This document shows, in pieces, positions 49,392 to 60,536 of a DNA stretch of 64,000 nucleotides. The stretch's first letter is position 1. Each line of letters opens with the position of its first letter. The notes below the pieces were generated by a model. It saw only the letters and a list, made by a program, of their open reading frames with translations. It was not told the origin of the DNA and did not search any database. The DNA comes from Agrocybe praecox (Eukaryota; Basidiomycota; Agaricomycetes; Agaricales; Agrocybaceae): assembly GCA_964017145.1 (NCBI GenBank), contig OZ024846.1, positions 2,542,001 to 2,606,000 on the forward strand, read 5' to 3'. The translations under genes and the position numbers were made by a program.

Positions 49392-50410
49392 CTAAAAAGG
49401 ACAAGCAAATGAGGACGGTCGATTTTGGATGGAATCTTCCCATAGTTTCCTGATCGCGGTCCAATATCTCTGTGGGTGTACTTTGGCATGCGCGACGTGC
49501 GACGTGTCTTCAAACTTCTCAAGACGAACATCAAAGCCTACGGCCTTCGCACCGGCTGCATGTAACTCGACTTCTCTGTCCGGAATCATGACGTCCTTCG
49601 TCGAATATAGATATAGTCTTGGTGTCTGTTTGCTCAACCAAGGAAGGAGATGTTCGGTATTCAATCGAGCCTTGATTCTATCCAGCATGGATTCGTGCCG
49701 TTTAGATGAGAACACACTCAGAATAGTGCGCTTGACCCAATCGTGGAGGTACAGAATCCTGATGAACAGCGAGATGAGGGCGCGTAGAACAGGACTGCGA
49801 ATGGCACTCGAGAACGCGCGGATGCTGCCTTCCACTCCGCCATTTCCGGGACATGAGTCTAGTACCATCGCAGTAGGAGACTTGACTGATCTAGCACGAG
49901 ATTCTAGCATTTCGCTGAGAGTTGTGATCTGAGCCGAGCCGCCTGACATAGTACGATAAGAAAATCATTGCTGTTCCTGACCAGAAAATCTTACCGTTGG
50001 AAAAGATATGAACAAGTACGCTGGGGGATGGATAGGGTATGATAGGGTCTATTCCTGCAGAAACAATCCGCTTCGACGTACTTGAAGCAGGCGGAAGGGC
50101 CCCTAATGCACCTAAAACTTCGATGACTGGCTGCAGATTTCTCTCCTACGACTGCACTTAATTACATTCTACCACAGAAAATAATTAAACTTACCCTTGT
50201 GGCCTTCGACGTAAAAAAGAATGAAACCTCGGATCTCACTAGTATTTGGGTAGCTTCAGGAAATATTTGGCTATAAGTATTGGAATACTTAAGCAGGTGT
50301 GGCAGCTGTGCTCCCACTTTAAAAAGAATAGTAAATGTTTGGGGTTCAATATATATAGGCTTTGAAAGACACGTACTCCAAGAAAATATCAGAATAATTC
50401 TATGTATCAT
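49392..50410 (-). CDS. DUF829 (TMEM53-like) alpha/beta hydrolase
   Basis: Three exons, 50410-50195, 50145-49995 and 49942-49392, encode 305 residues. The N-terminal third has QTFTILFKVGAQLPHLLKYS and the SQIFPEATQILVRSE strand typical of DUF829/TMEM53. It is followed by ATRERNLQPVIEVLGALGAL, a Pro-rich loop, and VLVHIFSNGGSAQITTL, whose SNGG element takes the nucleophile-elbow position. The end has LYLYSTKDVMIPDREVE and VRLEKFEDTSHVAHAKVHPQ, supplying the acid and His of a hydrolase-like triad. Animal TMEM53 is a nuclear-envelope protein; enzymatic substrates of fungal homologues are not known. The gene is convergent with paralogue B, and 49011-49391 holds no other gene. Confidence 0.88.
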
Positions 50411-50455
50411 TTGTTTAATTTGATTGGCAAATATTGACAATGAATACTTATAGGC

Positions 50456-50807
50456 TCACTTGGGTGATGTCCTCTTTTCTGGCGTTAGGTAGTCTTCCCC
50501 AGGTGCTTCTTCTATACTACCTGAAGCAGCAAAGCTGGAAGACTCCAATCCCTTGCGCAGATAAACGCCTTCACCTATTTCCAGGACTTCATTGGCACTC
50601 TGAGCAGACATTTTGACTTGTTAGAAGAGGATATCGGTCAAGGACGCAGTGCTGCTTGTAGCTTGAGGAGTGATACACCGCGAGGTAGTATTTGTAACAA
50701 GGGTTTGCAGTCTTGTTGAAACGGAACGGGCGGTATCGCGGCGACGCGTCCTGCGGCAGTGCTCGGCTAACCCAGCGCTTGAGGGAATCGGCTTCTTTGA
50801 TAGCCAT
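50456..50807 (-). CDS. Possible small gene between DUF829 and PPE1
   Basis: On the minus strand, a 71-residue frame from 50807 (MAIKEADSLKRWVSRALP) and a 51-residue frame from 50611 (MSAQSANEVLEIGEGVYLRK, ending EKRTSPK at 50456) can be joined. The intron starts GTTACA after AACCCTT and ends TTCTAACAAG, with a good CTAAC branch site. The product would have about 90 residues; alternatively the first part is leader and the 51-residue frame is the protein. No motif is recognised. It lies in the short gap between DUF829 and PPE1. Confidence 0.3.
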
Positions 50808-50932
50808 TTTATTTGCACTCGTTGCTGAAGCCAAACATTCTGAAATACTTAGGGGTCCATTCAAATTACGTACTTATTCATTAAACATTCAGGCGAATTC
50901 ACACTTTGAAAGCAAATTGTTGCTGTGTGCTC

Positions 50933-52478
50933 ATGTCTAATCTCTATCGTTCTGCAATTAGCGCCCGAGCAGCCAAACTCCCACCTTTGCCTGATATTTC
51001 TACCAATTCAGAGGAGGAGGAGGATGAAGAAGAAATCGGAACCATCAGCGAGTTACCAGGAAGCGGATTAGGACCTCCAGCGATGCAAGTTTGAACGTCA
51101 CATTCATTGAGGTCTGCCACGCTCATATATGAACTATAAGGCCTGGAAGGAGCTCACGCAGATTAAAGAAAGCACCCAATCCAGACTTTGCTCCAATATC
51201 TGCTGCAGGTTTCTTTGAGCAAGCGTTGCAAGTTGCAGTACCTTCGAGAAATCTGGATTGTCGCGTTTATTATACGGCACCGAAAGGAAAGGATGGAACA
51301 GTAATGATATGTCATCACGGAGCTGGTTATTCTGGATTGAGCTTTGCGTGTTTTGCGAAAGAGGTTACTCAAATGACTAGAGGTGAATGCGGTGTACTTG
51401 CAGTCGATGCTAGACGACATGGTCAGTCAAGTTCGGCCCTTTAATATGTATGTTTATCTTAATCTTATTCAGGCAAGACAACCTCTACTGCCGCTGATGA
51501 TGGCGATCTTTCCATCGACGTTCTCGTATCGGATTTCTGCGCCGTCCTAGAAAATATATTCCCTTCCCCTGCATCAGCGCCGACTTTATTGGTGAGTCGA
51601 TGGAGAACGTTATCGATCTGTATTCAGGTTCTGATTGTAACTCTGTTTTCTTTAAAGTTCGTCGGCAATAGCATGGGAGGATCAGTTGTAGTACGAGGTT
51701 GTTCCAACCTTCTAGAGAAGAAATATAGGATTGCGGGAGTTGCTGTGCTTGATGTCGTAGAAGGTACTGCCTCATGCACTGCTCAGATTTCAACAGACAA
51801 ATCCCTAATAACTATTACCCAGGCTCTGCTATCGATGCTTTACCTTTCATGAACAATTTGCTAAACGCCCGACCAGACGGTTTTGATAGCATGGAAGAAG
51901 CAATCGAGTGGCAGTACGTACATCCATGTCGATCATGCATCCTCAAGGCACCGATTTACAAGCTACTTAGCGTAACAACCAACACGATTTTGAATTCCAG
52001 ATCAGCTAGAGTTTCCATCCCTTCCATAATTCAATTTAAAGAAGGAGAAAACCCCCCATATCAGTGGCGTACTCCCCTACGATCAACCGCGCCTTACTGG
52101 CTGAGTAAGTAGATCTTTTTTCTCTCCTTACTTTCTCTGAAAGATCATGTCATCGCGAATTTTAGGTTGGTTCAAGGGTCTTTCAAGTAGTTTCCTTGCC
52201 ACACGTGCAGCACGTTTACTAGTACTAGCCGGAACCGACCGTCTTGATAAGGAGTTGATGATTGGTCAGATGCAAGGAAAGTTTCAGCAATCTGTGGTCC
52301 CTGGTGTCGGTCATATGCTGCATGAAGTGTGTCTTTTCTTTTGCCTGCTTTTCTATTGGCCAATCTTCATCTTCCGCATGATTAGGACGATCCAACGCGT
52401 CTCGCAGAACTTTTAGTAGAGTTCTGGAGACGAAATGAACGAGCTTTGGTGGGAATTAAGAGAGTTGGAGAACTCTAG
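50933..52478 (+). CDS. PPE1: Protein phosphatase 2A methylesterase Ppe1/PME-1
   Basis: PME-1 removes the methyl ester from the C-terminal Leu of the PP2A catalytic subunit. Eight exons, 50933-51084, 51141-51421, 51473-51591, 51658-51763, 51823-51913, 51971-52104, 52166-52326 and 52386-52478, give 378 residues, the normal length. Landmarks: MSNLYRSAISARAAKLPPLP, an acidic DISTNSEEEEDEEEIG stretch, FFEQALQVAVPSR, ICHHGAGYSGLSFACFAKEV, the lid-strand AVDARRHGKTTS, the nucleophile elbow FVGNSMGGSVV (Ser), the acid region LVLAGTDRLDKEL, and the catalytic His in VPGVGHMLHEDDP. Intron 1 has no usable GT donor in phase: exon 1 must end at 51084 before GCAAGT, a GC-AG intron; the acceptor at 51140 gives MPGRSSRRLKKAPNPDFAPI. 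Confidence 0.95.
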
Positions 52479-52770
52479 AAGGCAGTCGAGCCACATACGG
52501 TCCATTACTGCCTTGAAGGAATCATTAATCAATATGTATAACAATTATCAGTAGCAGCTACGAATGGAGGCGAAAATGAAATTTTAAATCGTTTACACTT
52601 AAGAATACTCAAGCTACTTTCCCCACGATTCACTACCAGTAATTCAGGGATTTCGCGGTGTAGACGGCTTCGAAAATCTAAATCAATGATGTTAAAATGA
52701 GAGGAATCAACCACAATAACCAACATCGACGGAAATCGACGGAGTATACGTCGTGCATGCACGACATATA

Positions 52771-53912
52771 TTAGAACATAATTCCATTATCAAAGTTATG
52801 ATAGATGCCACGCTTTCCCTGATGCCGATGGTACTTATGGTGCTCATTCCTCCCGCTGCAAGTTTTGTTCTTCTGAGCAGGCCTGGTTGCTACTGCACTC
52901 GAAGACGAAGCTGAGATTGAAGGGCGTGTTGACGAAGTTTTCGAAGAAACAATGGTACGGGATTTAAAGGGAGAGCCAACTGAAACAACGGCTGGTGTCG
53001 CAATAGATGGAGCTGGAGTTGCCAGTGCCGCAGAAACCACGCCGGCAGCATGAGAGACGGAGGAAGGCGTCTGAACACTCGCCGAATCAGAGGAGCTTGC
53101 TCCTGCTGTTCCTGCTGTAGTTATACCGAGTGGCTTGCCAACTTTGCCAATGGCAGTAGGCTTCCCTTACGAAAGGTTGATCGGGATTCTTAGCCTGAGA
53201 TACGATGTCATTGAATTGATGCGCGCTCCAGTACTTCCATGAAAAGTCGTGGAAGAGTGACGGGGTATTTGGGACCACTGCAAGTGCCCGAATCTGGACC
53301 TCCAGACTTGTATGCGACATGCGATTGATGGTCGGGAGAATCGAAGTTTTTCCCATCCCAGCAACTCTGGAAATTGATCTGGGTGCAGATACCCTCCGGG
53401 CATTTCTTTTGAGGTAAAAAGTTGTACTTCGTCGTTTCCCCGAGTTGGTTGTTGAAATCAAGGCATAAAAGTGAAACGGCCTATTTCCCAGGGTCGTCCT
53501 TGTCGTAGGTCCTCAGCATGGGATCTCCAGAGAGCATGCGAAAGTTGGGAGGGAAGGCAGTCGTTATACCTGGTTTGTCGTCGAAAAGGTAATAGATCAC
53601 AGCAGCATCGTCAACGCTCGTGAAGCTGCCGTTCGCCCACTGGAAGTAGAGATGAGGAAACCAGTAGTTTGATTTATCCTCGACGATAGGAGTGGACGTG
53701 CACTGGCTTTGCAAGAGCTTCTCGGTGGTGATGTTGAATCCAAAGTTGCTTCCTCCCAAAACAGAGTGAAGGTGTCCGGAGACTTTTCCTGAGTTTATGA
53801 TTGGGTCGAGACGTTCCGTGGTGATGAAGTTCTTGATTGCCATGAGCCAGTAAGCGTTGGCCACAGGTGCAAAAAGTGCTGCTGCAATAACAACGATTGC
53901 AGAATTCTTCAT
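52771..53912 (-). pseudogene. Intronless, decayed copy of the DUF1996 gene
   Basis: The minus strand repeats the DUF1996 protein of 36.7-39.2 kb without any of its introns: signal peptide MKNSAIVVIAAALFAPVANA, YWLMAIKNFITTERLDPII, GKVSGHLHSVLGGSNF, HLYFQWANGSF, AAVIYYLF, FRMLSGDPMLRTYD. Three lesions follow: TAG at 53483-53481 where the parent has Gln (GK-stop-AVSLLCLDF); two bases missing near 53231-53236 (parent VYW, here GAAGTACTGG), after which SAHQFNDIVSQAKNPDQPFV is in another frame; and loss of about 95 codons near 53160-53173, fusing QPFV to the PTAIGKVGKP stalk. The stalk and Cys/His/Lys tail (KTCSGRNEHHK) end at 52771. Absence of introns indicates a retrocopy or a very old intronless paralogue; it now looks non-functional. 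Confidence 0.75.
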
Positions 53913-56018
53913 GATGCGCTGAAGAGATAAAGAAAGTCGAAAAAATGAATGGCACCTGCCCTTGGACAGAAGAAAAGAAAGAGGAGATTCAGAGGAAGAA
54001 TGGGTGATACAAACCCCTTGATGTCTTGAAGAAAAAGACTGAACAAATAAAAACCAACTTCATACAATCCATTTGAAGCTCTGAACTCTGGGAAAGAAAT
54101 TTTTGGAAGGAAATGGGGGGATCGACCAGATAGTTCAGTCTATCCTCTTGAATGACGCGGTATGACGCGGTTCGGGACAAACGTAAATTTCCAAGAATTT
54201 TGATTTTCTGGGCATCACCAGGGACTGGTAAACGGCGCTTGAAGTTTAATGCAGCTTTCTTCCTCGTATAGAATGTTGTAGAGGTTGCCCTGGGATTTTA
54301 GACGCGTATAAAGGTCTACCTTGACTGCATTGTGTTCCCGTTTACAGATTCTTAAAATCGACTTTTGTACGATGCATACTGGGGTAGATACGCTGGCGTG
54401 CCATTGGCTTGACAAAAGTTTTAGATATGCAGAGCAACCATCTCTACTAACTTTTTTGCCAGTTGAAAAGCAATGGAAACAAAAAAACATGAAAAATACG
54501 CACCCGTGAATGTTGAACGTGCCAGACGGATTTAGCAACCCTACGTTGTTGGAAGATAACCGCAGAAGTTTTGGCAGACGAGGGAAATTGAATTTTGGAA
54601 AAGGTTTGAGAAAGGCGCAACGTCTTATTTGTCCATCGCTATTCCAATTGTGTAGTGGCCGTTGTTATTAAGAAGTAGCTCTGGCGATTTCCAGAAATTT
54701 GAACATCGCTGCTCGCACGAGTGAAGTAAAAAAAAAAAAAAAAGGGTGCCAAGCTGTGTAGTTAGTGTCAAGTGACGCGTAACGCTTAACGGAAAGAAGT
54801 AACAGGCCAAATCAGGAAGTACCGCCACTGATGGCGAGGTTTTGATGGGAAACGGACAACATACGGAGGAAGACTTCGTAACTTTTCTTTAGATCAAACA
54901 GGTGTCTACTTGTACATACTTACGGGTTAACTACCATGAAAAGAGACAGCGTGGAGCGAATCTGTGGGGAAATCATGGAGATATTTTTGAGTTATCTTTA
55001 ATTTTTTAAACCTCGTGTAGTGCGCCATGTGTGTTCAATCAGGCAGAGAAAAGTCTGGACTTGTCATTAGAATGGAGAATAAGTCATTTGCCAGGCGAGC
55101 CATAATTCTTTATGATGGGGAGACCATTCCGTAATTACGAACGCATCCTGGCAGCTAAACCTAGATAGCTGCCGTTCGAAAAATGCGCAAATACTATGAG
55201 CGACACAGCACAGGTCCTTTCTTGCTTGTAAAAAATTATCATTGATGCCATGCTTGTAGATGGTTGGGCAGGCTCACCATAGTGAAGGAGAATATATGTG
55301 GTCCCTTCCGTTAAAGATGTTAGGGCAAAGTTAATGTAATGCCAGTCAAAGTGCACAAACCAAGAGAAACGGTTCCGCAGGGATATATATGTAACAGGAA
55401 GGACTTATGACAAGCAAGGGTACCTGGTAACTACTGCCGAGCAGATTTTAAGCCATCCCTTTGGGTTAGAGAACAGCGCTGACTTTTTAACTCAATAATT
55501 TTGGGCTTGAGCTAGAACTATCTCCAAGTGGAGAAACGGAAATCTCAGTGTAATAGTCAATATGCGAGCGAAGATCGCCTGCATCGGGGCAAAAAGAAGA
55601 AAATCTGGCATTCCGAAGCAGACGGCGTTTGACACATACATTTTTTGGTTGAACTAACCCAGGATGCTACGTATTTTTTTCGTGGGCCTATACTATATGG
55701 TAAGCTCTCTCGAACTACAAGATGTGAGGAGGAGCAGACACGCACTAGACCATTTCGGACCACTTGCTGATCCAGAAGCTAGGTCCATTATTTCCATCAC
55801 TTGTTCGGTGCTTTCGTCTGTGAATACTCAAGCCTCAAACAGCCAGGCCAAAATGGGAACAAGGATATTGATAAGTGGCTTTACGAGAGAAATAGTTGAC
55901 ACATAATGACATAGATCTGGGAGAAAAAAACAGGGGGATAAGTTACTACAAGTTACTTGTTGTCGTAGATCAAATCTATTCTTCTCCTCTTCTGGAGAGG
56001 GACCAATCTTTGTGTCTT
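53913..56018. other. Two-kilobase stretch without a supported gene
   Basis: Only short unconnected frames are present. The decamer ATGACGCGGT occurs twice in tandem near 54154-54172. An A16 run lies at 54728-54743. Confidence 0.4.
54728..54743. repeat. A16 homopolymer
   Basis: Sixteen A in a row in an intergenic region. I see no coding sequence directly upstream that would make it the tail of a retrocopy. Confidence 0.6.
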
Positions 56019-57364
56019 TCAAGGTTTTCCACAGTGACCAATGACATATTGTCTGGCAAGTCGCTGTTCTTGTCCACCTACTCCTGGTACCATTTCTGGC
56101 GTTTCATTGTCCAGATTTTCCTACATTCCAAATCATTGCATTCATGAACATCCACTAGGGATGATTAAGAGAAGAAAAACTCACGCGTGTACGATCGGCA
56201 CCACCATTTATCAAGAGGACGGCAGCTTCAGCATGCCCTGAATCCATAGCAAGATGCAAAGGGGTATTTCCTATGCATAGTCCAAATAGGGGCGAGTGAG
56301 TAATTATACAGACATCGTTGCATAGCCAATGGTCAAATTTACCGACGCGATCAGCCGTGTTAAAGCGCAGCTTGTTCGATGGAGTAGATGATTCGATTAG
56401 AAGACGAATGAATCCCACAGAACCGGTGGTGGCTGCCCGATGACTATGCAAGGCGAACAAAAAGAGTTTTAATAGGAAAAAACCAAAATAAATGGGAAAC
56501 TTTTGAGCGCACAGAGGTAGCTGATTGGCCTTATCCCTGGCATTGAACTTCCAGAAAGTTACAGAACTCCTCGGTCATGAATATGCGTCAATGATACGTA
56601 CATCTGCGCCTCTCGAAATCAGTAGCCTGCCAATCTAAGGGATAAATCATCAAAAGAGGGAACGCGTGATAGTGTCAAAATGACAGCGCACGTCGATACG
56701 GGATTTGGATGCTGCATAATGTCTTTTTTTTTTTTTTCCATTGGGGAAGTATTAGAAACACAGGGTTCTTCTACCCCCGAATTGCGAGGACATGACAACG
56801 AAGAACTCACAGAGCTGTTAGTCCTTTGTCGTTCTTTCTGTCGGACAAAGTGAGACATCTTTGACCACCAAAGTTAGTTTGCTGATCTACCTGTTTACGT
56901 CTGCGCCTGCCCCGATTAATTCTTGGACAATGCTTTCGTTCCCTGCGCTGACTGAAGTGTGCCGCGTGCCAATCAGGGAAAGAACGATAAAGGAGAAAAA
57001 GTATGTTTGTGTGGTAATTACCGGCAATGTGTAGTGGAGTCCATCCACCGCCGTCCACCTTGTCTACTTCTGCTTTTTGATCGATGAGATACCGCACGAT
57101 ATCAATGGAACCCGAAGAGGCTGCCCAGTGGAGAGGGGTTCTTTCATCCTTTTAGACCTTAGCATAGTTTAAAGGACACAAATCATTGCACCTACGACAT
57201 CTGCTGCATTCACAAGCTTTGGATCCTCGGCGAGCAGTGAGCGAAGCAGAGAGAGCTGGTCTAGGTTACAAGTTAATTGCAAGGATATTAATCTTTGAAC
57301 CGCAGAAAAATGTATCGAAGACATTACTGTTCTGGGCCGCCGAATGGACTGATAATCCCGACAT
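56019..57364 (-). CDS. NAS6: Gankyrin/Nas6 ankyrin-repeat proteasome chaperone
   Basis: Nas6 (PSMD10, gankyrin) binds the C-terminal part of Rpt3 and chaperones assembly of the 19S proteasome base. Eleven exons give 234 residues: 57364-57328, 57260-57196, 57148-57022, 56951-56891, 56837-56811, 56722-56692, 56634-56602, 56547-56513, 56443-56343, 56270-56185 and 56120-56019. Ankyrin repeats follow one another: ERTPLHWAASSGSIDIVRYL, GGWTPLHIAVSAGNESIVQE, GLTALHYAASKSRIDIGRLL, NQLPLHRAATTGSVGFIRLL, GNTPLHLAMDSGHAEAAVLL and a short last repeat with GVGGQEQRLARQYV, typical of fungal Nas6. Length and repeat number match the family (226-231 residues in animals and yeast). The acceptor of exon 6 is preceded by fourteen A instead of a pyrimidine tract. 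It is transcribed away from TFB2. Confidence 0.93.
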
Positions 57365-57623
57365 TTATCTAGCCTTATCTTTGGGAATACTATGTATGAA
57401 GTAAGTATGAGTAAGAGCGTTTAGACCCAGGAGTCAATTTCAAGGGGAAGGCTTACGTATGCGTCGCGTGACGCGTCGCGCTTTTCGCTCACGTGGGCCT
57501 CATATCGGAAACCTAACCTGGGTCTGAATTTTAATTCATCGCGCGATGCGGCACCACTCACTTCATTTCAATCTTTGTTCGACTTAGTTCTGGCCATTTA
57601 CTGCCCCATTCTCTCTCTATTTT
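57365..57623. promoter_or_regulatory. Shared bidirectional promoter of NAS6 and TFB2
   Basis: Only 259 bp separate the two start codons. Near the centre is GCGTCGCG-TGACGCGTCGCG (57461-57480), containing one ACGCGT and two direct GCGTCGCG copies, then CACGTG-like TCACGTGGG at about 57489. A perfect 9-bp inverted repeat flanks this core: AGACCCAGG at 57423-57431 and CCTGGGTCT at 57517-57525. The symmetry fits a promoter firing both ways. Confidence 0.55.
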
Positions 57624-59719
57624 ATGCCTTCAGCACAGCACGATGTCACAGATAGTGAAGGGAGCCAGCATGTTCAGCATATCATAACACCATTTTTACA
57701 ATCTCAATCCCAAAATACTTTGTCAAGATTATACCAACGTCCATCTTCATGTTTATCAATATTCCGGTATATCTTCTTATCTTTTTGCTCAAGTCGCGCA
57801 TTCTGATGCTGTAGTTAGTTTACTATCTCCGCTAGAAAGGCAGCTCGTTATGAATCTTCTGTGGCTGGAATCTGCGATCTCAGCCCACACAATGAATGCT
57901 TGGGTTATTCGTGAAGGCAGAAAGTACATTCCGTACAGAGAAATACTAGGGGCTTATTATTAATCTCTGTGGCATTTACAGATTATATGACGAAGCTCTT
58001 ATAACATTAAGTCGTCTCCATATACTCCTCAACTCGAATGGGAAACTGGCCCTCAATAGCACATTCAAGTCATCATTTCGACAGGCCATCACCGGGGGGT
58101 ATATAACTTTTCAACTTATTCTATTCGGTGTACTCAAAACGCCTTAAAAAGTGGAACAACAGGAAGCTTCGGTATTCCGGCAGAACAAAGTGATAAGAAA
58201 TCGAGCATTGATGCAGAGGGTCTGGATGCGTACGCCTTGGAAAGATGGGAGGCGAGTATTAACTCTACCTGACAAATTTCAAACTTGAATAACCTCTGCT
58301 CGTAGACCATCTTACACTTTATGGTATCTTCGGGAACTGGCCAACAGCCCACTAGGCCGTCGAGCGGAGTCTTATTCTTGCTACAGCGGAGTGGTTTGAT
58401 GTCTGGTTCACAGTTCGTAGCACTTATCGTAACGAACACCTGCACGTTTCTGACAGGCATAACTCAGGTATGCGGCTCCTCAGATTACGTCTGCGGGCTT
58501 CCAGTTTCTTCTCCACCCTCCACACGATCAATTATGGGATCTGCTACTGCAATATCTGCGACTTACCGAGGTAACAACAGCGTGTATAGACCATGTAGTC
58601 TCGTTCATATACGTTTTGCGTCTAGGAACGATCGATGGATCTTGTCGAAGTTTTGGGGTTCATTTTTATGCTTTCAACGATGGAACTCGGAAGGGTGTGT
58701 TCATTGGCTTCTTGTATCATATATTCTAAGCTGATATCTCTACGATCAGGAATACTCGACCGAGAACCTAGGCGTTCACCAAAAGGCCATGCTTGAAGAC
58801 TTGCGTGACTATGGCCTCATTTGGCAGCGTAAAGTGTGTACATCAATGTTGTCTTCGTCTGTGGCAAGTGTTCAACACCCCTAATTCGAAGCCTTCATCA
58901 CGGCGTTTCAGCCCCACTCGCCTTTCCACCACTCTGACTTCCTCTTCTCCACCCCTTCCTACTTCCAGTGGCACAAGCTCCGGCCCCCAAGAAGGATTTA
59001 TTATTCTGGAAACTAACTATCGAGTGTATGCTTATACAGGTATTATTTTCCCTGTCGTGACGACGTTTTTTTTTACACACCGTTTCCTTGCAAATTCGTT
59101 CCGCGTAGACAACCCTCTGCAAACTGCCGTGTTGAACCTGTTCGTCACCTTAAAGTACCGATTCCCAAACCTTGTCGTGGGCTCCATCACACGCGACAGC
59201 GTCAAGAAGGCGCTCATTAATGGGATATCTGCTGACCAGGTATCTCAGGTATCGATAATGCGTAATTGTTATGCTGACCCGTCCCCATGTCCTTTAGATA
59301 ATTAGCTACCTTATAACCCACGCCCACCCGCAGATGCGAAAAAATGTACGCCGGGTGCTATTTTCTGTTCATACTCCTCTTATCTAGAATTCCTGCAGAA
59401 CCCCTTACTCCCTGTTACGGTGCAAGACCAGATAAGACTCTGGGAACTGGAGCGCAATCGCTTGAAGTCACGAGAAGGTCCGCCTTCTGCATTTCACACG
59501 ATCTTGACTCATCGCTCACTCAAAATGAATTTCTTCGCAGGATACTTGTACACAAATTTCGCCTCTTTGGCAGACTATGAGTTCGTGCTAAATTATGCCA
59601 AAGAGCTGGACGTGGTACTCTGGGAAAATGCAACGAAACGTTGTTTCTTTGGCAGCATCGACGGTCATGCAAATATAAAAGGCTTCATCGAAAGGCGCAC
59701 AATGGGTGCTGGTTCTTAG
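57624..59719 (+). CDS. TFB2: TFIIH core subunit Tfb2/p52
   Basis: Tfb2 (GTF2H4, p52) anchors and stimulates the XPB/Ssl2 helicase in TFIIH, for transcription initiation and nucleotide-excision repair. Thirteen exons give 470 residues: 57624-57766, 57819-57923, 57982-58098, 58152-58251, 58306-58412, 58468-58570, 58626-58694, 58750-58833, 58892-59039, 59109-59239, 59298-59345, 59399-59477 and 59541-59719. Landmarks: LLSPLERQLVMNLLWLES, LYDEALITLSRLHIL, DAYALERWETILHFMV, SGVLFLLQRSGLMSG, FQFLLHPPHDQLWDLLLQYL, DLVEVLGFIFMLSTMELGR, DLRDYGLIWQRK, ETNYRVYAYTDNPLQ, FPNLVVGSITRDSV and the C-terminal p52 domain TVQDQIRLWELERNR to LNYAKELDVVLWEN. Intron 4 needs a GC donor (GCGAGT at 58252) to keep ERWE-TILHF. 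Confidence 0.95.
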
Positions 59720-60536
59720 GTAGCTAGGTGTGTGGTTCTATTTCTTGGCCGCTTGCGATGCGATGCCGTTAGCCTTTATATTGGAATTCTCTGAAACGTT
59801 AATTAGGTATTAGGTGCTTCCCATTTCTGCCATGGCCCCCAATTTGCATTATTCTAACGGCGTGCTTCAGTCATGGCATTTAAAGCGCACATCACATTCT
59901 TACCTGTACGTCCGCCTCAGCTGCTGCGTCTTTTTTTATTTTTTTTACACAGAGCAGCACGCGACTTTTGCATTCTCTTGTCTATCTTCCATTGCTTGCA
60001 ATCACCCGAAGACTACACTGTACTATCAGATCAAAATATTAACATTAACATTTGTTGTCGGTTTGTGAACCGCAAAGAAGTCTTCGAGAGGATTCGTATA
60101 AGCTTTCCGTCAAGGAAATACTATGGAATATTCCGGCCATAGCAATGTCCGCCACGGACTTCGGATGGAAATGCGATTTGCTGCCCGAGATGGACGGAAA
60201 TAGGCAGGGCTTGTGGCAAAATCCCTCGGCAAAATTATCTCAAAGTGAAGTTCGTCTTTTCAATATACAGTGGTATCAAGAATGTATTTAGTATTAACAT
60301 GATTTCTAAGATATTCAGATCTTCGAATTTCTCCAGCCATGTCTGAAAGTATTACAACTACAACTATGCAATCAATAAAGCGACAAAACGAAGAGGCGAA
60401 TTTTGATGACCAAAGCATTGCAAGAAACGACGTGCGCGTGTGGATGGAGAGCGATAACTATGAGCGGGAAATGCGTATACATGTCAAGAAAAGCATATAA
60501 AGAAAGGCAAGGAGTGCACGCCATTGTCGAGAGTTT
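59720..60536. other. Convergent 3' region, no supported gene
   Basis: The gap lies between TFB2 and the WOPR gene. A 79-codon frame at 60052-60291 reads smoothly (MSATDFGWKCDLLPEMDGN), but I recognise no family and no spliced partner. Confidence 0.35.
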
